57,417 nt of DNA from Candidatus Aminicenans sakinawicola JGI OTU-1 (GCA_000493965.1 AWNV01000014.1:1-57417), one strand, 5' to 3'; numbered from the stretch's first letter, positions 8,182-16,979 are shown. Notes: generated from the letters alone by a model not told the origin. A program made the numbers and translations.

Positions 8182-9221
8182 TTAAGCTGATTATTTTATT
8201 ACTGTTTTTTTTTGTATCATCATCCTTCCATCTAGTTTATTCGCAATCTTTGGATGATGATTTCATATTGATAAACAGATGGCATTTCCCAAATAATATA
8301 GCAACCGGTTATGTTTGGGATGCCTTCTTAGATATGGACAGACAACTTTCGTTGATGTTTTTTCGAGATGGCATCAAGATTATTTCTTCCTCTGGGGTGG
8401 AGGATCTAACTAGAGTTGGCCAAGGTCCAGGAGAAATGGAGCGCTGGGTGGCCATGTTTCTCACAGGTCCTTATTTAATCGATGTTGAACGGTCGGGAAA
8501 ACTAATTTATTTTAAAAAAGATAATAATTCATATAAATATGATAAAACGCTCTGGCTCGATTCTACTCGTAATTTTCCATTCATAAAGGGCGCAGTTTTT
8601 TCGGATGGAAAGTGGTATTTGGCCGGTTTTTCTTCAATTTGGGAGGAGAAACCGCATCGTGTCCATGGATATTTTCTCTCTGTTTATAAAAACGGGAAGC
8701 AAATCAAACAGCTTTTTTACAAAGATTTTAATGGTATATATAGGGGGCCTAACCTGTTAACAGCCCATATAAAACTATTCAATAAAAATGTTTGGATGAT
8801 GTTGGCATCGGAACCTGAAGTGCATATTTTTGATACAGAGAAGGATATCTTAATTAAAAAAGTTCCTCTAAGGATGCCCGAATTCTACAGGCCTATTCAA
8901 GATTATATTCCCTGGAGGAGATATTCATTAGATAAGTTGCCTAAAATTTATGAGGATTGGGAGCTTTCTTATTCCCGGATTGAAAATTTTATTGTTAATG
9001 AAAAATACTTAACTATCCAGATACGAACTGCAAATCCGCTCAAGCCGAAATTTGCTATGCTTTTTTTCGATACGAAGAAATTTGCGCTTAATAAAATTTA
9101 TTTTTGTAATGATCTTTTATTAACAGAAAAGGACGGGGAGTACTATTTTTTTGAGAATGGAGATCCGGGTTTTGATGAAGAAGCTACCTGTGTTTCTATA
9201 AAAATATATAAAAAAAAATGA
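8163..9221 (+). CDS. Exported six-bladed beta-propeller protein, second copy
   Basis: A 352-residue paralogue-like partner of the preceding protein. It has an N-terminal hydrophobic export segment (about 7-28) and a VGQGPGEM motif (85-92) equivalent to the GxGPGEF turn, followed by alternating beta strands. The two proteins are too different to be a recent duplication. It starts inside the end of the upstream gene (19-base overlap) and ends one base before the next start, so the three genes should be translated together. Extracellular or periplasmic location is inferred. Confidence 0.72.
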   Translation: MQNHTLIKLIILLLFFFVSSSFHLVYSQSLDDDFILINRWHFPNNIATGYVWDAFLDMDRQLSLMFFRDGIKIISSSGVEDLTRVGQGPGEMERWVAMFLTGPYLIDVERSGKLIYFKKDNNSYKYDKTLWLDSTRNFPFIKGAVFSDGKWYLAGFSSIWEEKPHRVHGYFLSVYKNGKQIKQLFYKDFNGIYRGPNLLTAHIKLFNKNVWMMLASEPEVHIFDTEKDILIKKVPLRMPEFYRPIQDYIPWRRYSLDKLPKIYEDWELSYSRIENFIVNEKYLTIQIRTANPLKPKFAMLFFDTKKFALNKIYFCNDLLLTEKDGEYYFFENGDPGFDEEATCVSIKIYKKK

Positions 9222-9222
9222 A

Positions 9223-9708
9223 ATGCTTCGAAATATAGCAACAAGAAAGTCAGATAAATATATTAATTTGATAATCTTTATTTTGGTAATATGCTTAGGT
9301 CTGGTACTTTACTTACGGTTTACCAAAAAAAGAAAAAACTATCTAAAAGTCAATAAGATTGAGAATATTCTTCTAATTACACCGGGAAATAAAGAAATAG
9401 AATTTAAAGATATATTAGGCCATGATGAATCTTATATATTGTTTTTTGAGCTATCGAATTGCCCGCCTTGCATTTTTAAGGGATTAAAGGAGATTCGAGA
9501 ATTAAAAAAAAGAGGGAAGAATGCTTCGGTTGTAGTCATTCACAATTGGATTGACGAATGGAAACACTGGACCAGAAATGTCGATTTTAACCAAATTTAT
9601 ATGTTAAAAAAAGAACACCTTGAAAGGGAATTTTTCTTTCTCTATCTACCCCTACTTATAAGGTTCAAAAACAGAAAAATTTCTGATTATAAATATATTA
9701 CATTTTAG
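9223..9708 (+). CDS. Membrane-anchored thioredoxin-like protein with CPPC motif
   Basis: A 161-residue protein with one N-terminal membrane helix (about 13-31), a basic stretch, then a thioredoxin-type core. The active-site-like motif is CPPC (80-83) after a YILFFELS strand. The usual thioredoxin length is met, but the region beyond the cis-Pro is short and ends in LIRFKNRKISDYKYITF, so the C-terminus may be trimmed by the rearrangement that follows 70 bases later. It is translationally coupled to the two propeller genes and could keep their exported products or a peptide partner reduced. Confidence 0.7.
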   Translation: MLRNIATRKSDKYINLIIFILVICLGLVLYLRFTKKRKNYLKVNKIENILLITPGNKEIEFKDILGHDESYILFFELSNCPPCIFKGLKEIRELKKRGKNASVVVIHNWIDEWKHWTRNVDFNQIYMLKKEHLEREFFFLYLPLLIRFKNRKISDYKYITF

Positions 9709-9775
9709 TAAAAGATATTCGATTTGAATTTATTGAACTGCCTCCAAAATAGGGACAAACGGTTATCCGTTAGTT

Positions 9776-10060
9776 GATTAAGAGAGAGAATAAAGTGTAC
9801 GGATTACGGCTCTGAAAAGTTGCTGATGTTTTCTTGTCACGGCCGGGGTTTCTGCCCATCGTGCCATACCAAGCGGCAAGAGGAGTGGGGAGATCTGTGT
9901 GTATGCATCACACAGGCAGAGTGGATAAGGGAGGAACTGGTACCTGACACCCCCCACCATCATGTGGTATTCACTCTCTCTAAGATAATACGGATATTCT
10001 TCAAATACAAACGCTCGCTTCTCTCTGAACTCTGTCTCTGCGGAAAAGAGGCGCTTGTGA
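9776..10060 (+). mobile_element. IS91-type transposase, zinc-binding-domain fragment
   Basis: The plus frame reads CTDYGSEKLLMFSCHGRGFCPSC, broken here to stay short, then HTKRQEEW, PDTPHHHVVFTLSK and RIFFKYKRSLLSELC. This is the zinc-binding and early catalytic region of IS91-family transposases. The second Cys of the expected CxxCG is Tyr. There is no N-terminus, and the reading runs directly into the duplicated ABC permease 3' end near 10061, so the gene is dead. It represents the same type of element as the fragments at 1-133 and 14.4 kb. Confidence 0.72.
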
Positions 10061-10279
10061 CATTTATATATGGGGACTGGATAATAAAGTTCTTGTTAAA
10101 TTTCAAAGAGGGCATCTCTGGCGTGTTGATTTAGAAACAGAAGATTGGAAGAAAATAGATTAGTCATTTTACCCACTTGTTGATATAATTTTAATTGCTT
10201 AATAGCATCAGCAGTTTTTATATTTTTATAAATAATTCAATATAAGTATTATGGAAAAGTCTAAGGTCTCTATCGTAAA
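9992..10279 (+). repeat. Left copy of a 288-bp chimeric direct repeat
   Basis: It is aligned without gaps to 14413-14700, with about 14 mismatches by eye (near 95% identity). It consists of a transposase piece (to about 10060), the last 100 or so bases of the ABC permease gene plus its downstream spacer, and the first codons of the DUF362 gene from the ATG near 10252. After 10279 the two copies diverge completely. Confidence 0.88.
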
Positions 10280-10331
10280 TGATGAGTGTCCTATCTGATA
10301 ATTTGAAAAATTAAAGAGGAGAATATTGAAT

Positions 10332-10832
10332 ATGAAACAATGGATAAAGGGCGGATTCCTGTACTATATCGCTAGTATCTTGCTGGTCCTGGCCTATCTG
10401 TTACTCTGGTTTTTAGATAATCCTGCCGGTATCGAGGAAATACGATATGCCGGATGGATAATCTTCGCGGTCGGTCTTGTCTTAATCTTTCTGCCTATGT
10501 TTGTTTTTCGCAGTAAGGGCAAGGTGAAAAAGGAAAATGATTGGACTGAGACCTCAGTTGTCGTTGACACAGGAATCTACGCCATTGTTCGGCATCCGCT
10601 CTATCTGGGTTGGTTACTCATGTACGTTGCAATTATTTTCTGGAGTCAACATTGGTTGACGATAATTGTTGGGGTTCTAGGTATGACATGTGTCTACTTA
10701 ATTTCAAGACAGGAAGACCAGCGACTCGTCGAGAAGTTTGGCAATAACTATAAACGCTATATGCGCTCTGTACCAAGAATGAATTTCTTGGTGGGGGTCA
10801 TACGGCTTGTACGACGGAGAAATAGAGGTTGA
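10332..10832 (+). CDS. Isoprenylcysteine carboxyl methyltransferase-family membrane protein
   Basis: A 166-residue integral membrane protein with four to five helices. It has the family's SAM-binding C-terminal half: VDTGIYAIVRHPLYLGWLLM, where the RHPxY motif is diagnostic, then QEDQRLVEKFG followed by YKRYMRSVPRM. This is the ICMT/PEMT-like fold; many bacterial members methylate lipids or unknown small molecules, so the substrate is open. An in-frame TTG at 10326 lies very close to the GAGGAG site, so the ATG at 10332 is preferred. It is the first gene inside the 4.4 kb block between the chimeric repeats. Confidence 0.8.
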   Translation: MKQWIKGGFLYYIASILLVLAYLLLWFLDNPAGIEEIRYAGWIIFAVGLVLIFLPMFVFRSKGKVKKENDWTETSVVVDTGIYAIVRHPLYLGWLLMYVAIIFWSQHWLTIIVGVLGMTCVYLISRQEDQRLVEKFGNNYKRYMRSVPRMNFLVGVIRLVRRRNRG

Positions 10833-10941
10833 AAACTGCAACTAATTCCAAGTCACTTATAGGCTTGTTTTCACTTTTGCTGATTTTAATCAGTTCTTGC
10901 CTCAAATCATTGGGCAGTCTAATGGTTAACGTCTGTTTCAT
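10798..10941 (-). pseudogene. Truncated ribbon-helix-helix DNA-binding protein
   Basis: From an ATG at 10941 with GAGGAAC before it, the frame reads MKQTLTIRLPNDLRQELIKI and then SKSENKPISDL. This is a typical CopG/RHH antitoxin or regulator start. The expected second helix continuation is replaced by sequence antisense to the end of the methyltransferase gene, and only 47 residues remain. No toxin partner is visible. It is most likely a remnant cut off when the neighbouring DNA was joined. Confidence 0.5.
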
Positions 10942-11146
10942 ATTTGTTCCTCGTGTTATGGGGTAACACGTTTCCATGCTGAAGTCGATAATCGGCTTTT
11001 TCATTAAGGATTTAATACTGTTTCTTCCCATAGGATCTCCTTTTTTATGAGGGACGAATACACTTTAAATAATTCTCACTTCAAAATGATGTCTAGTGCT
11101 ATTGGGATTTGAAGTATTGATTTGGAGTGACTAGAAGTATCCTTGT

Positions 11147-12658
11147 CTAATTCTTTGTGAGATTAGCGAAAGCTAAGTCATGAATAAGTTCTTTCGTCTT
11201 AAGGATGTCGGCAGCCATGTTTCGGTCTTTATCCCAGGGAGGGATATGTTCTCGGATTTTGTCAATAACAGGGGCCAGAGGTTTTGCCGGATTGAGAGGT
11301 TTTAAGAATTCCAGCGCTTGAGCCGATGCGAGTAGCTCAATAGCTAATATTGTCTCTACATTATCAACGACTTCTAGCGCCTTGCGAGCCGAAATCGTAC
11401 CCATACTGACATGGTCTTCTTTATTGCCTGAGGTAGGGATAGAGTCGATACTGGCAGGATGACAGAGGATTTTATTTTCAGAGACCAGTGCCGCAGCCGT
11501 CACTTGAGACACCATAAGACCGGAATTCAATCCTCCCTCCTGGACTAAAAAGGCCGGGAGCTCGGATAGGGCAGGGTTGACTAGCCTTTCCGTCCTACGT
11601 TCAGAAATGTTCCCTAGCTCTGCTACCGCAATTTTTAGAAAATCCATCAAAAAAGCCACTGACTCTCCATGGAAATTCCCTCCGGATATGAGCTCTTCAT
11701 CTTCAGCAAAGACCATTGGATTGTCCGTGGCTGAATTCATTTCGATGGTCAACATCTTTTCGACGTATTCCAACGTATCCCGGACCGGCCCATGCACCTG
11801 TGGAATACACCGAAGGGTATAACTATCCTGGACTTTGGCGCAATCCCTGTGGGATGCCAAAATTTCGCTTTCGCTAAGCAGCCTCCTCATGTTTGCCGCA
11901 CATTCCGTCTGTCCCTTGTAAGGCCTCTCTCGATGGATGCGGTCATCGAAGGCTGTCAGCGTTCCTCTCAGAGCCTCCAGCGATAAAGCGCCAGCGATAT
12001 CGGCTGTTTCGGCAAGATTCAGTGCAATGTGCAGTGCTTTCGCACCAACAGCCGTCATAACTTGTGTTCCGTTTATCAAGGCAAGGCCTTCTTTAGATCG
12101 AAGTTTACAAGGTTCGAGTCCGGCCTCCTTCAGGACTTCTTCTCCATCACCTTCAATTTCGTCATACCCAGCTCTTCCTTCTCCGATCATCACCGATGCC
12201 AGATGTGCCAGGGGTGCTAGATCTCCACTCGCTCCTACTGATCCTTTTTCCGGAATAAGGGGATAAATTTCTCTATTTATCATCTCGATGAGCAACTCGA
12301 GCACTTCAACAGATATTCCTGATCGACCTTTAGCCAACACATTGGCCCTTAAAGCCATGATCATTCTCGCCAAATCTTCAGTAAAAAAATTGCCTACGCC
12401 GGCTGAATGAGATCGAATCAGGTTGTACTGGAGTTGCTCGACTTGCTCAGGAGGAATCACCACATCGGCAAACTGTCCGAATCCTGTTGTCACTCCATAT
12501 ACCACCTGATTATCGGCAACGATTTTGTCCACGACTTCTCTTGAAGCTTTGACTTTCTCACGAGCTTCATCCTCTAGCAAAACCATCGCTTTTTTCTCTC
12601 CAATATCTATCAAGTCCTGAAGACTGAGCGAATTTCCATCTAGGGCTACTGTTTTCAT
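11147..12658 (-). CDS. hutH: Histidine ammonia-lyase
   Basis: A 503-residue enzyme, full length for the family. It removes ammonia from L-histidine to give urocanate, the first step of histidine degradation. The Ala-Ser-Gly triplet that cyclises into the MIO cofactor is present (143-145, in GSVGASGDLAPLAH), as is the catalytic Tyr in YGVTTGFGQF (54). FLVQEGGLNSGLM and the ITSGNKEDHVSMG-like loop are also conserved. It lies 3 bases downstream of hutG, so the two are co-transcribed. Urocanase and imidazolonepropionase genes are not in the window. The pair sits between chimeric direct repeats, which points to a relocated segment. Confidence 0.95.
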   Translation of the reverse strand: MKTVALDGNSLSLQDLIDIGEKKAMVLLEDEAREKVKASREVVDKIVADNQVVYGVTTGFGQFADVVIPPEQVEQLQYNLIRSHSAGVGNFFTEDLARMIMALRANVLAKGRSGISVEVLELLIEMINREIYPLIPEKGSVGASGDLAPLAHLASVMIGEGRAGYDEIEGDGEEVLKEAGLEPCKLRSKEGLALINGTQVMTAVGAKALHIALNLAETADIAGALSLEALRGTLTAFDDRIHRERPYKGQTECAANMRRLLSESEILASHRDCAKVQDSYTLRCIPQVHGPVRDTLEYVEKMLTIEMNSATDNPMVFAEDEELISGGNFHGESVAFLMDFLKIAVAELGNISERRTERLVNPALSELPAFLVQEGGLNSGLMVSQVTAAALVSENKILCHPASIDSIPTSGNKEDHVSMGTISARKALEVVDNVETILAIELLASAQALEFLKPLNPAKPLAPVIDKIREHIPPWDKDRNMAADILKTKELIHDLAFANLTKN

Positions 12659-12661
12659 GGC

Positions 12662-13687
12662 TTACTCCTTCCCATAAAAGGGGCTATCCGATAATTTATT
12701 GATCAAGGCGAAAATGATGATTGCCGCCAATTTTGCTGTCCTGTTGTCTTCATCAAACCTGGGTAGAACTTCCGCTATGTCGAAGCTGGTGACCTTCTTT
12801 GAGGCCACAATATGTTTGATCAGTTTGAGGCCCGTTTCCGGGTGCAGTCCGAACGGTTGGGGTGCACTCACCCCGGGCGCAAAGGCCGAGGAAAAAACAT
12901 CCGCGCAGATTGTGAGATAAATATGATCGTTTTTAGCTATAAATTCATCCACCTTTTCCACGACATCAGGTAAGGTTGAATCCTCAATGTCTTTAGCTAA
13001 TATATACTGCGCGCCTATTTCATCTGCTTTTTTAAAAAGGGCGAGTGTGTTTCCTGTTTTTTGGATCCCCAGATAAAAAAGTGACAGCTCCTTTTTGTTG
13101 CGCGCGCTCTCATCGGCGATCTGTGCAAACATAGAGCCGGAACTTGGACCGTCTTTGTAAGGTCTTAAGTCAAGGTGGGCATCAAAGCTGATTATTCCCA
13201 CCCGAGGTTGTTCCTTTCCCTCTTTTTTGAGTACGTTTACGATTCCCTGGTAATGGCCATAGGCAAGATCGTGTCCACCACCGAGAATAATAGGGAAGAG
13301 ATTCATTGAGAGCATCTTCTCCACAAGTATAGAAAGTTCTACTTTAACTTGTGCTTGGTTTTCCTCTGTGCAGGTGATGTTGCCCCCGTCAAAGATTTGG
13401 GTGTTTTCATCGAAGCTCCGTGGATGATTGGACAGTTCTTTACGAATGAATGATGGAGCCCTGTTTGACCCACTCCTTCCTAAATTTTTCTTCACCCCTC
13501 TATCACAGTAATAACCCAGAAAACAGAAACCCATCCTTCCTGGTTGAAGTGGTTTTAAGTCATCTCTCCTGAAATCGATGAACTCAATGAGCTGGTGCCA
13601 CCGGAGAGAATCTGCATCCTCGAGATCATCAATCCTTCCAGACCAGGAAGATGGGCGTTCAGGCTTATAATATTTTAGTGAGCACAT
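12662..13687 (-). CDS. hutG: Formimidoylglutamase, arginase family
   Basis: A 341-residue manganese ureohydrolase-fold enzyme. Metal-binding motifs are GGGHDLAYGH (His139), SFDAHLDLR (Asp169, His171, Asp173) and a C-terminal CADVFSSAFAPG-type Asp motif. The RSGSNRAPSFIR and SFDENTQIFDGGN segments match HutG better than arginase. It hydrolyses N-formimidoyl-glutamate to glutamate and formamide late in histidine degradation. The gene is directly upstream of hutH. Agmatinase-like activity is the main alternative, but the hutH neighbour favours HutG. Confidence 0.85.
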   Translation of the reverse strand: MCSLKYYKPERPSSWSGRIDDLEDADSLRWHQLIEFIDFRRDDLKPLQPGRMGFCFLGYYCDRGVKKNLGRSGSNRAPSFIRKELSNHPRSFDENTQIFDGGNITCTEENQAQVKVELSILVEKMLSMNLFPIILGGGHDLAYGHYQGIVNVLKKEGKEQPRVGIISFDAHLDLRPYKDGPSSGSMFAQIADESARNKKELSLFYLGIQKTGNTLALFKKADEIGAQYILAKDIEDSTLPDVVEKVDEFIAKNDHIYLTICADVFSSAFAPGVSAPQPFGLHPETGLKLIKHIVASKKVTSFDIAEVLPRFDEDNRTAKLAAIIIFALINKLSDSPFYGKE

Positions 13688-13981
13688 TTTTATTCCTGTT
13701 TATTCCTTTTTTGTATACATTTTTAGGTCTTTTGCGGCATGTAGGCCAGGAACCAATCTGTGGTCCGTGTCGCAGAGTCAATGATTTCAGGGAATCTGCG
13801 ACATCCGTGCACAGCTTCTGGATACATAGCTAAAACCGACGTTTTTCTGTGCCCTTAATAAGAATGTTAAGTTCGCACACACTCTAACATCAGGTCTCGG
13901 CCCCTTAACCTATCAAAAGAACGCAACCTTCATCGATCAGTTAGGAATTTGCTGAAGGCAGCCGATTCGTTTCTTTTCTCA
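13688..13981. other. Non-coding spacer upstream of hutG
   Basis: There is no convincing ORF, RNA or repeat here. It must contain the promoter for the leftward hutGH pair, but no clear -35/-10 pair stands out. Confidence 0.4.
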
Positions 13982-14212
13982 TCATCTTTTATATAGGATA
14001 TAAGGGCGGTTCTCTTTTAACATCCGAGAGATGATAGTTAACATACACCTTGCTGTAGCAACCTTTGCAGGGTTTGGACCTTTCCTCTTTATCAATTTAT
14101 TATAAAAACATCTCATATATGTAAATGTCAAGTACTTTTGAACTAAACCGCTTCGCGGTATAGGGATAATCGTTTGATCATTTAAACCTGAATAAACTTT
14201 CATTTCACTCAC
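13982..14212 (-). mobile_element. IS110-type transposase, C-terminal fragment
   Basis: The 76-residue frame ends with FYNKLIKRKGPNPAKVATAR, then CMLTIISRMLKENRPY. This is the helical C-terminus of IS110/IS116/IS902 transposases (KG..KA.VA.ARK.L.I....LK...Y). The upstream part of the transposase is absent, and the first 20 or so codons look unrelated. A short perfect hairpin (ACCGC-TTC-GCGGT) lies inside, near 14147-14160. It is a dead relic. Confidence 0.5.
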
Positions 14213-14275
14213 AAACCTTCTTTGAAGAGTCTAAGATTGGTATCACAAAATCTATAACTTTATGAAGGAGGTTTC

Positions 14276-14449
14276 ATGAATACTTTACGTCAACGAATGT
14301 TGGAAGACATAAGGGTTCGCAATCTTTCTGCCACTACCAGGAAGCGTTATTTGGACAGGATCGCAGTATTTGCTAATCATTTCAACAAGTCCCCTGCATT
14401 ATTGGGAGCTGAGGATATTCTTCAAATACAATCGTTCGATTCTTTCTGA
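14276..14449 (+). pseudogene. Tyrosine recombinase N-terminal fragment
   Basis: An ATG with a perfect AAGGAGG site gives 57 residues: MNTLRQRMLEDIRVRNLSAT, then TRKRYLDRIAVFANHFNKSP and ALLGAED. This is the SAM-like core-binding domain of the integrases that accompany IS91-type transposases in two-gene elements. After about codon 47 the sequence switches to the transposase piece (the start of the right chimeric repeat), giving a short out-of-frame tail. The catalytic domain is missing. Confidence 0.6.
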
Positions 14450-14700
14450 ACTATGTCTCTGCGGAAAAGAAACGCTTGTGACATTTACATATGGGGACTG
14501 GATAATAAAGTTCTTGTTAAATTTCTAAGAGGGCATCTCTGGCATGTTGATTTAGAAACAGAAGATTGGAAGAAAATAGATTAGTCATTTTTCCCACTTG
14601 TTGATATAATTTTAATCGTTTAATAGCATCAGCAGTTTTTATATTTTTATAAATAATTCAATATAAGTATTATGGAAAAGTCTAAGGTATCTATCGTAAA
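14413..14700 (+). repeat. Right copy of the 288-bp chimeric direct repeat
   Basis: It is the same composition as 9992-10279: a transposase piece (reading IFFKYNRSILSELCLCGKE), the ABC permease 3' end and stop, the spacer and the start of DUF362. Here it continues into the intact DUF362 gene. The fusion point between transposase and permease is the same in both copies, so the fusion came before the duplication. Confidence 0.88.
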
Positions 14701-15850
14701 GGTTGCAGACTACGGAAGCGAAAAACTTTACGAAGGCATTAAAAAAGGGCTTGATTATCTCGGGGGCCTGGAAACTATTATAAAGCCCGGAAGCAAAGTC
14801 TTCGTGAAAATCAACCATCTTTCCCCTCCTTCGCCACCAGAAAAAGTCATCATTACGCATCCTTGTTTTACAAAACAGGTTCTCCGGCTGCTGAAACAAC
14901 TCAACTGCAAAATCATTGTGGGCGATGATATTCAATCAAAAAGCAAAGATGGCTTTTTAATCTCCGGATACCGCAAAGTTTGTGACCAACTTGGAGTTCA
15001 CCTTGTTAACCTGAAAGAATCAGGATTCAGAGAAGTCACATGCCGCGGTCAAGTTATAAAAAAAGTCTATGTTTCGCCTGTCGTGCTCGAATCAGATTTT
15101 ATTGTTAACCTTCCTAAACTAAAGACTCACTCTCTTACTATGTTCACGGGGTCGATAAAAAACATGTTCGGCATAATCCCTCTTGGACTTCGCACACATT
15201 ACCACCGCCAGTATTTCCAAAATGATATCTTCGGTCAGATGCTTGTGGATATATTCTCTACTGCCACTCCCCATTTGACCATCATGGACGGTATAAAAGC
15301 GATGGAAGGTGAAGGGCCATCAGCAGGAAAACCAAGAGACGTAGGAGTTATTCTCGCAAGCCGGGACGGCGTAGCAGTAGATGCCGTAGCCTCAAAAATA
15401 ATCGGCTTTAACACCATGGATATCTCCACAACACGAAATGCTCACGAGCGAGGTCTTGGAATCGGAAAGATTGAAGAGATTGAAATCCTGGGTGAAAAAA
15501 TCAGAGATGTTGAAGTCAGAGACTTCAGACATTCAGCCATTGCCATTGGTTTTCTTCAGAGAAAGGTCCCTCAATTTCTTTATGCGTGTATTCAAAATCA
15601 AATTACTCTCACACCTGAAGTACGTAAGGACAAATGCACAGGCTGTATGGAATGCATAAAAATCTGCCCTGCTGGAGCGGCAAAACTCACCGAGAAAGCT
15701 GCATGGATAGACAAGAGTATCTGTATCCACTGCATGTGCTGTCATGAGGTCTGCCGGTATCAGGCTATAAAGCTTAATCAAAAACCAATAGGAATGATTC
15801 TGAACATAGCCAGAACAATATACCAGAAAGTGAACGCTTTCTTAACTTAA
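14672..15850 (+). CDS. DUF362 protein with C-terminal 4Fe-4S ferredoxin domain
   Basis: A 392-residue cytosolic protein. Residues about 1-300 form the DUF362 domain, with VFVKINHLSPPSPPEKVIIT, NLPKLKTHSLTMFTGSIKNM, then IMDGIKAMEGEGPSAG; these are conserved motifs of this family of unknown reaction. Residues about 310-365 carry two clusters, CTGCMECIKICP and CIHCMCCHEVC, for two 4Fe-4S centres, so a redox role is likely. No clear ribosome site precedes the ATG at 14672. The first ten codons are duplicated near 10252. Repeat evidence shows it once followed the ABC permease directly. Confidence 0.88.
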   Translation: MEKSKVSIVKVADYGSEKLYEGIKKGLDYLGGLETIIKPGSKVFVKINHLSPPSPPEKVIITHPCFTKQVLRLLKQLNCKIIVGDDIQSKSKDGFLISGYRKVCDQLGVHLVNLKESGFREVTCRGQVIKKVYVSPVVLESDFIVNLPKLKTHSLTMFTGSIKNMFGIIPLGLRTHYHRQYFQNDIFGQMLVDIFSTATPHLTIMDGIKAMEGEGPSAGKPRDVGVILASRDGVAVDAVASKIIGFNTMDISTTRNAHERGLGIGKIEEIEILGEKIRDVEVRDFRHSAIAIGFLQRKVPQFLYACIQNQITLTPEVRKDKCTGCMECIKICPAGAAKLTEKAAWIDKSICIHCMCCHEVCRYQAIKLNQKPIGMILNIARTIYQKVNAFLT

Positions 15851-16935
15851 TCAGTATAACTTTGGCTTTATTTCTTTTAATTCCTGTTTGAATTTTCTTA
15901 TCTCATCTATCTTAATATTCTGAATTTCACACACATAAGATGGAACTTTCCCTAAATGGCCGCTTGAAAAAGCAGCATTTACAGGGCAAATCGAACAATC
16001 CTCCAACTTCTGGCACAGAAAACATTTCATGTTGGGAGTTGAAAAGTTATCCATGGAAAGCCTGGAATAATTGGGAAATATACGCGGATAAATTTTCTCA
16101 TGGTCTTTTATAAAAGCATCCAATTCTCCAAAATAAAATTTACTGTATTCAGAGGATTTCTCTTTTCCTTTAAAATAATCAGCAAAAAGATCACACCCCC
16201 ATATCCCACCATCTGCTGAAACAGCAAACCTGTCATTTCCAGCTGCACAATAATAAATCCCCTTCCCTAGATAATCTGTAAAGTTTTTAATTGGAATACT
16301 ACCTTTTTCTTTATAGTATGAAATTACGATTTTCCTTAATTTGCTCATCTCACTTTTCAACTTTAGAAGCGATTTTTTTTCCCATGGCTTAATAATAGAA
16401 AGTGAAAAATTGACATTGGGAACCTCAAGTTTCGTTATAAACTCCATCGATTCCGAAAGGCTTCCAATTGTCTCATTTGTAAAAACGCTGTTTATTTCAA
16501 GCTTGATGCTGTGCCGATTTAATAATTTATGTATTTTTGAAACTATATTGTCAAAACTGTGCTTCTCTCTCTGAATATCCTGAGCAAATCCATCGAAACT
16601 CAATTCAACCAAAAACTTATGCCTGCTGAGAAATTGTAATATTTCTTCATTAAGGAGACTCCCGTTAGTTGTAATGGAATAACGAACTTTTTTTTTGAAC
16701 TTTTTATTAAGATCATCCAGGAAAGATACTGTTTTTTCTATCAGCCCAAAGCAGAGAAGAGGCTCTCCCCCATAGAAATTAATATAATAATAGTCAGTCA
16801 AAAAGGGTAAAAAAAAACCAATGCCTTCTTCATTGTTGAATATTTTAAATAATTTTTACTCTTTTTTTTGTAACAATAACTGCACTTAAAATTGCAATCA
16901 TCTGTAACCACAAATGTAAGACTGCAGATCCTCAT
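15851..16935 (-). CDS. Radical SAM/SPASM protein interrupted by one frameshift
   Basis: The N-terminal frame from ATG 16935 has the radical SAM triad C14-C18-C21 in VVTDDCNFKCSYCYKKK, then stops at 16798. The next frame (15851-16801) continues with YYYINFYGGEPLL, NGSLLNEEILQFL, then a C-terminal SPASM-type Cys set including CFLCQKLEDCSICP and a late CE. One extra T in the T9 run (16809-16817) would join them as VFFLPFLTDYYYINFYGGEP. It may be a sequencing error, a decayed gene or slippage-controlled expression. SPASM enzymes often modify peptides; the 68-aa ORF just upstream is the only candidate partner. The true start may lie slightly before 16935. Confidence 0.75.
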
Positions 16936-16979
16936 TTTGAATTTATAGACAGAACCAAAAGAAGAAATTAAAGATTTGT

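Noticed and set aside
11577..12266. Several plus-strand ORFs of 60-109 residues inside hutH
   Set aside because: Antisense shadows of a well-conserved enzyme; serine/proline-rich with no start signals.
14147..14160. ACCGC-TTC-GCGGT hairpin as a REP-type element or terminator
   Set aside because: Single copy, short stem and no following T-run; it lies inside a transposase relic.
9992..14700. Reading the 288-bp repeats as terminal repeats of a composite transposon
   Set aside because: They contain internal gene pieces (permease end, DUF362 start), not transposon ends, and no target-site duplication is visible. Duplication of a chimeric junction fits better.
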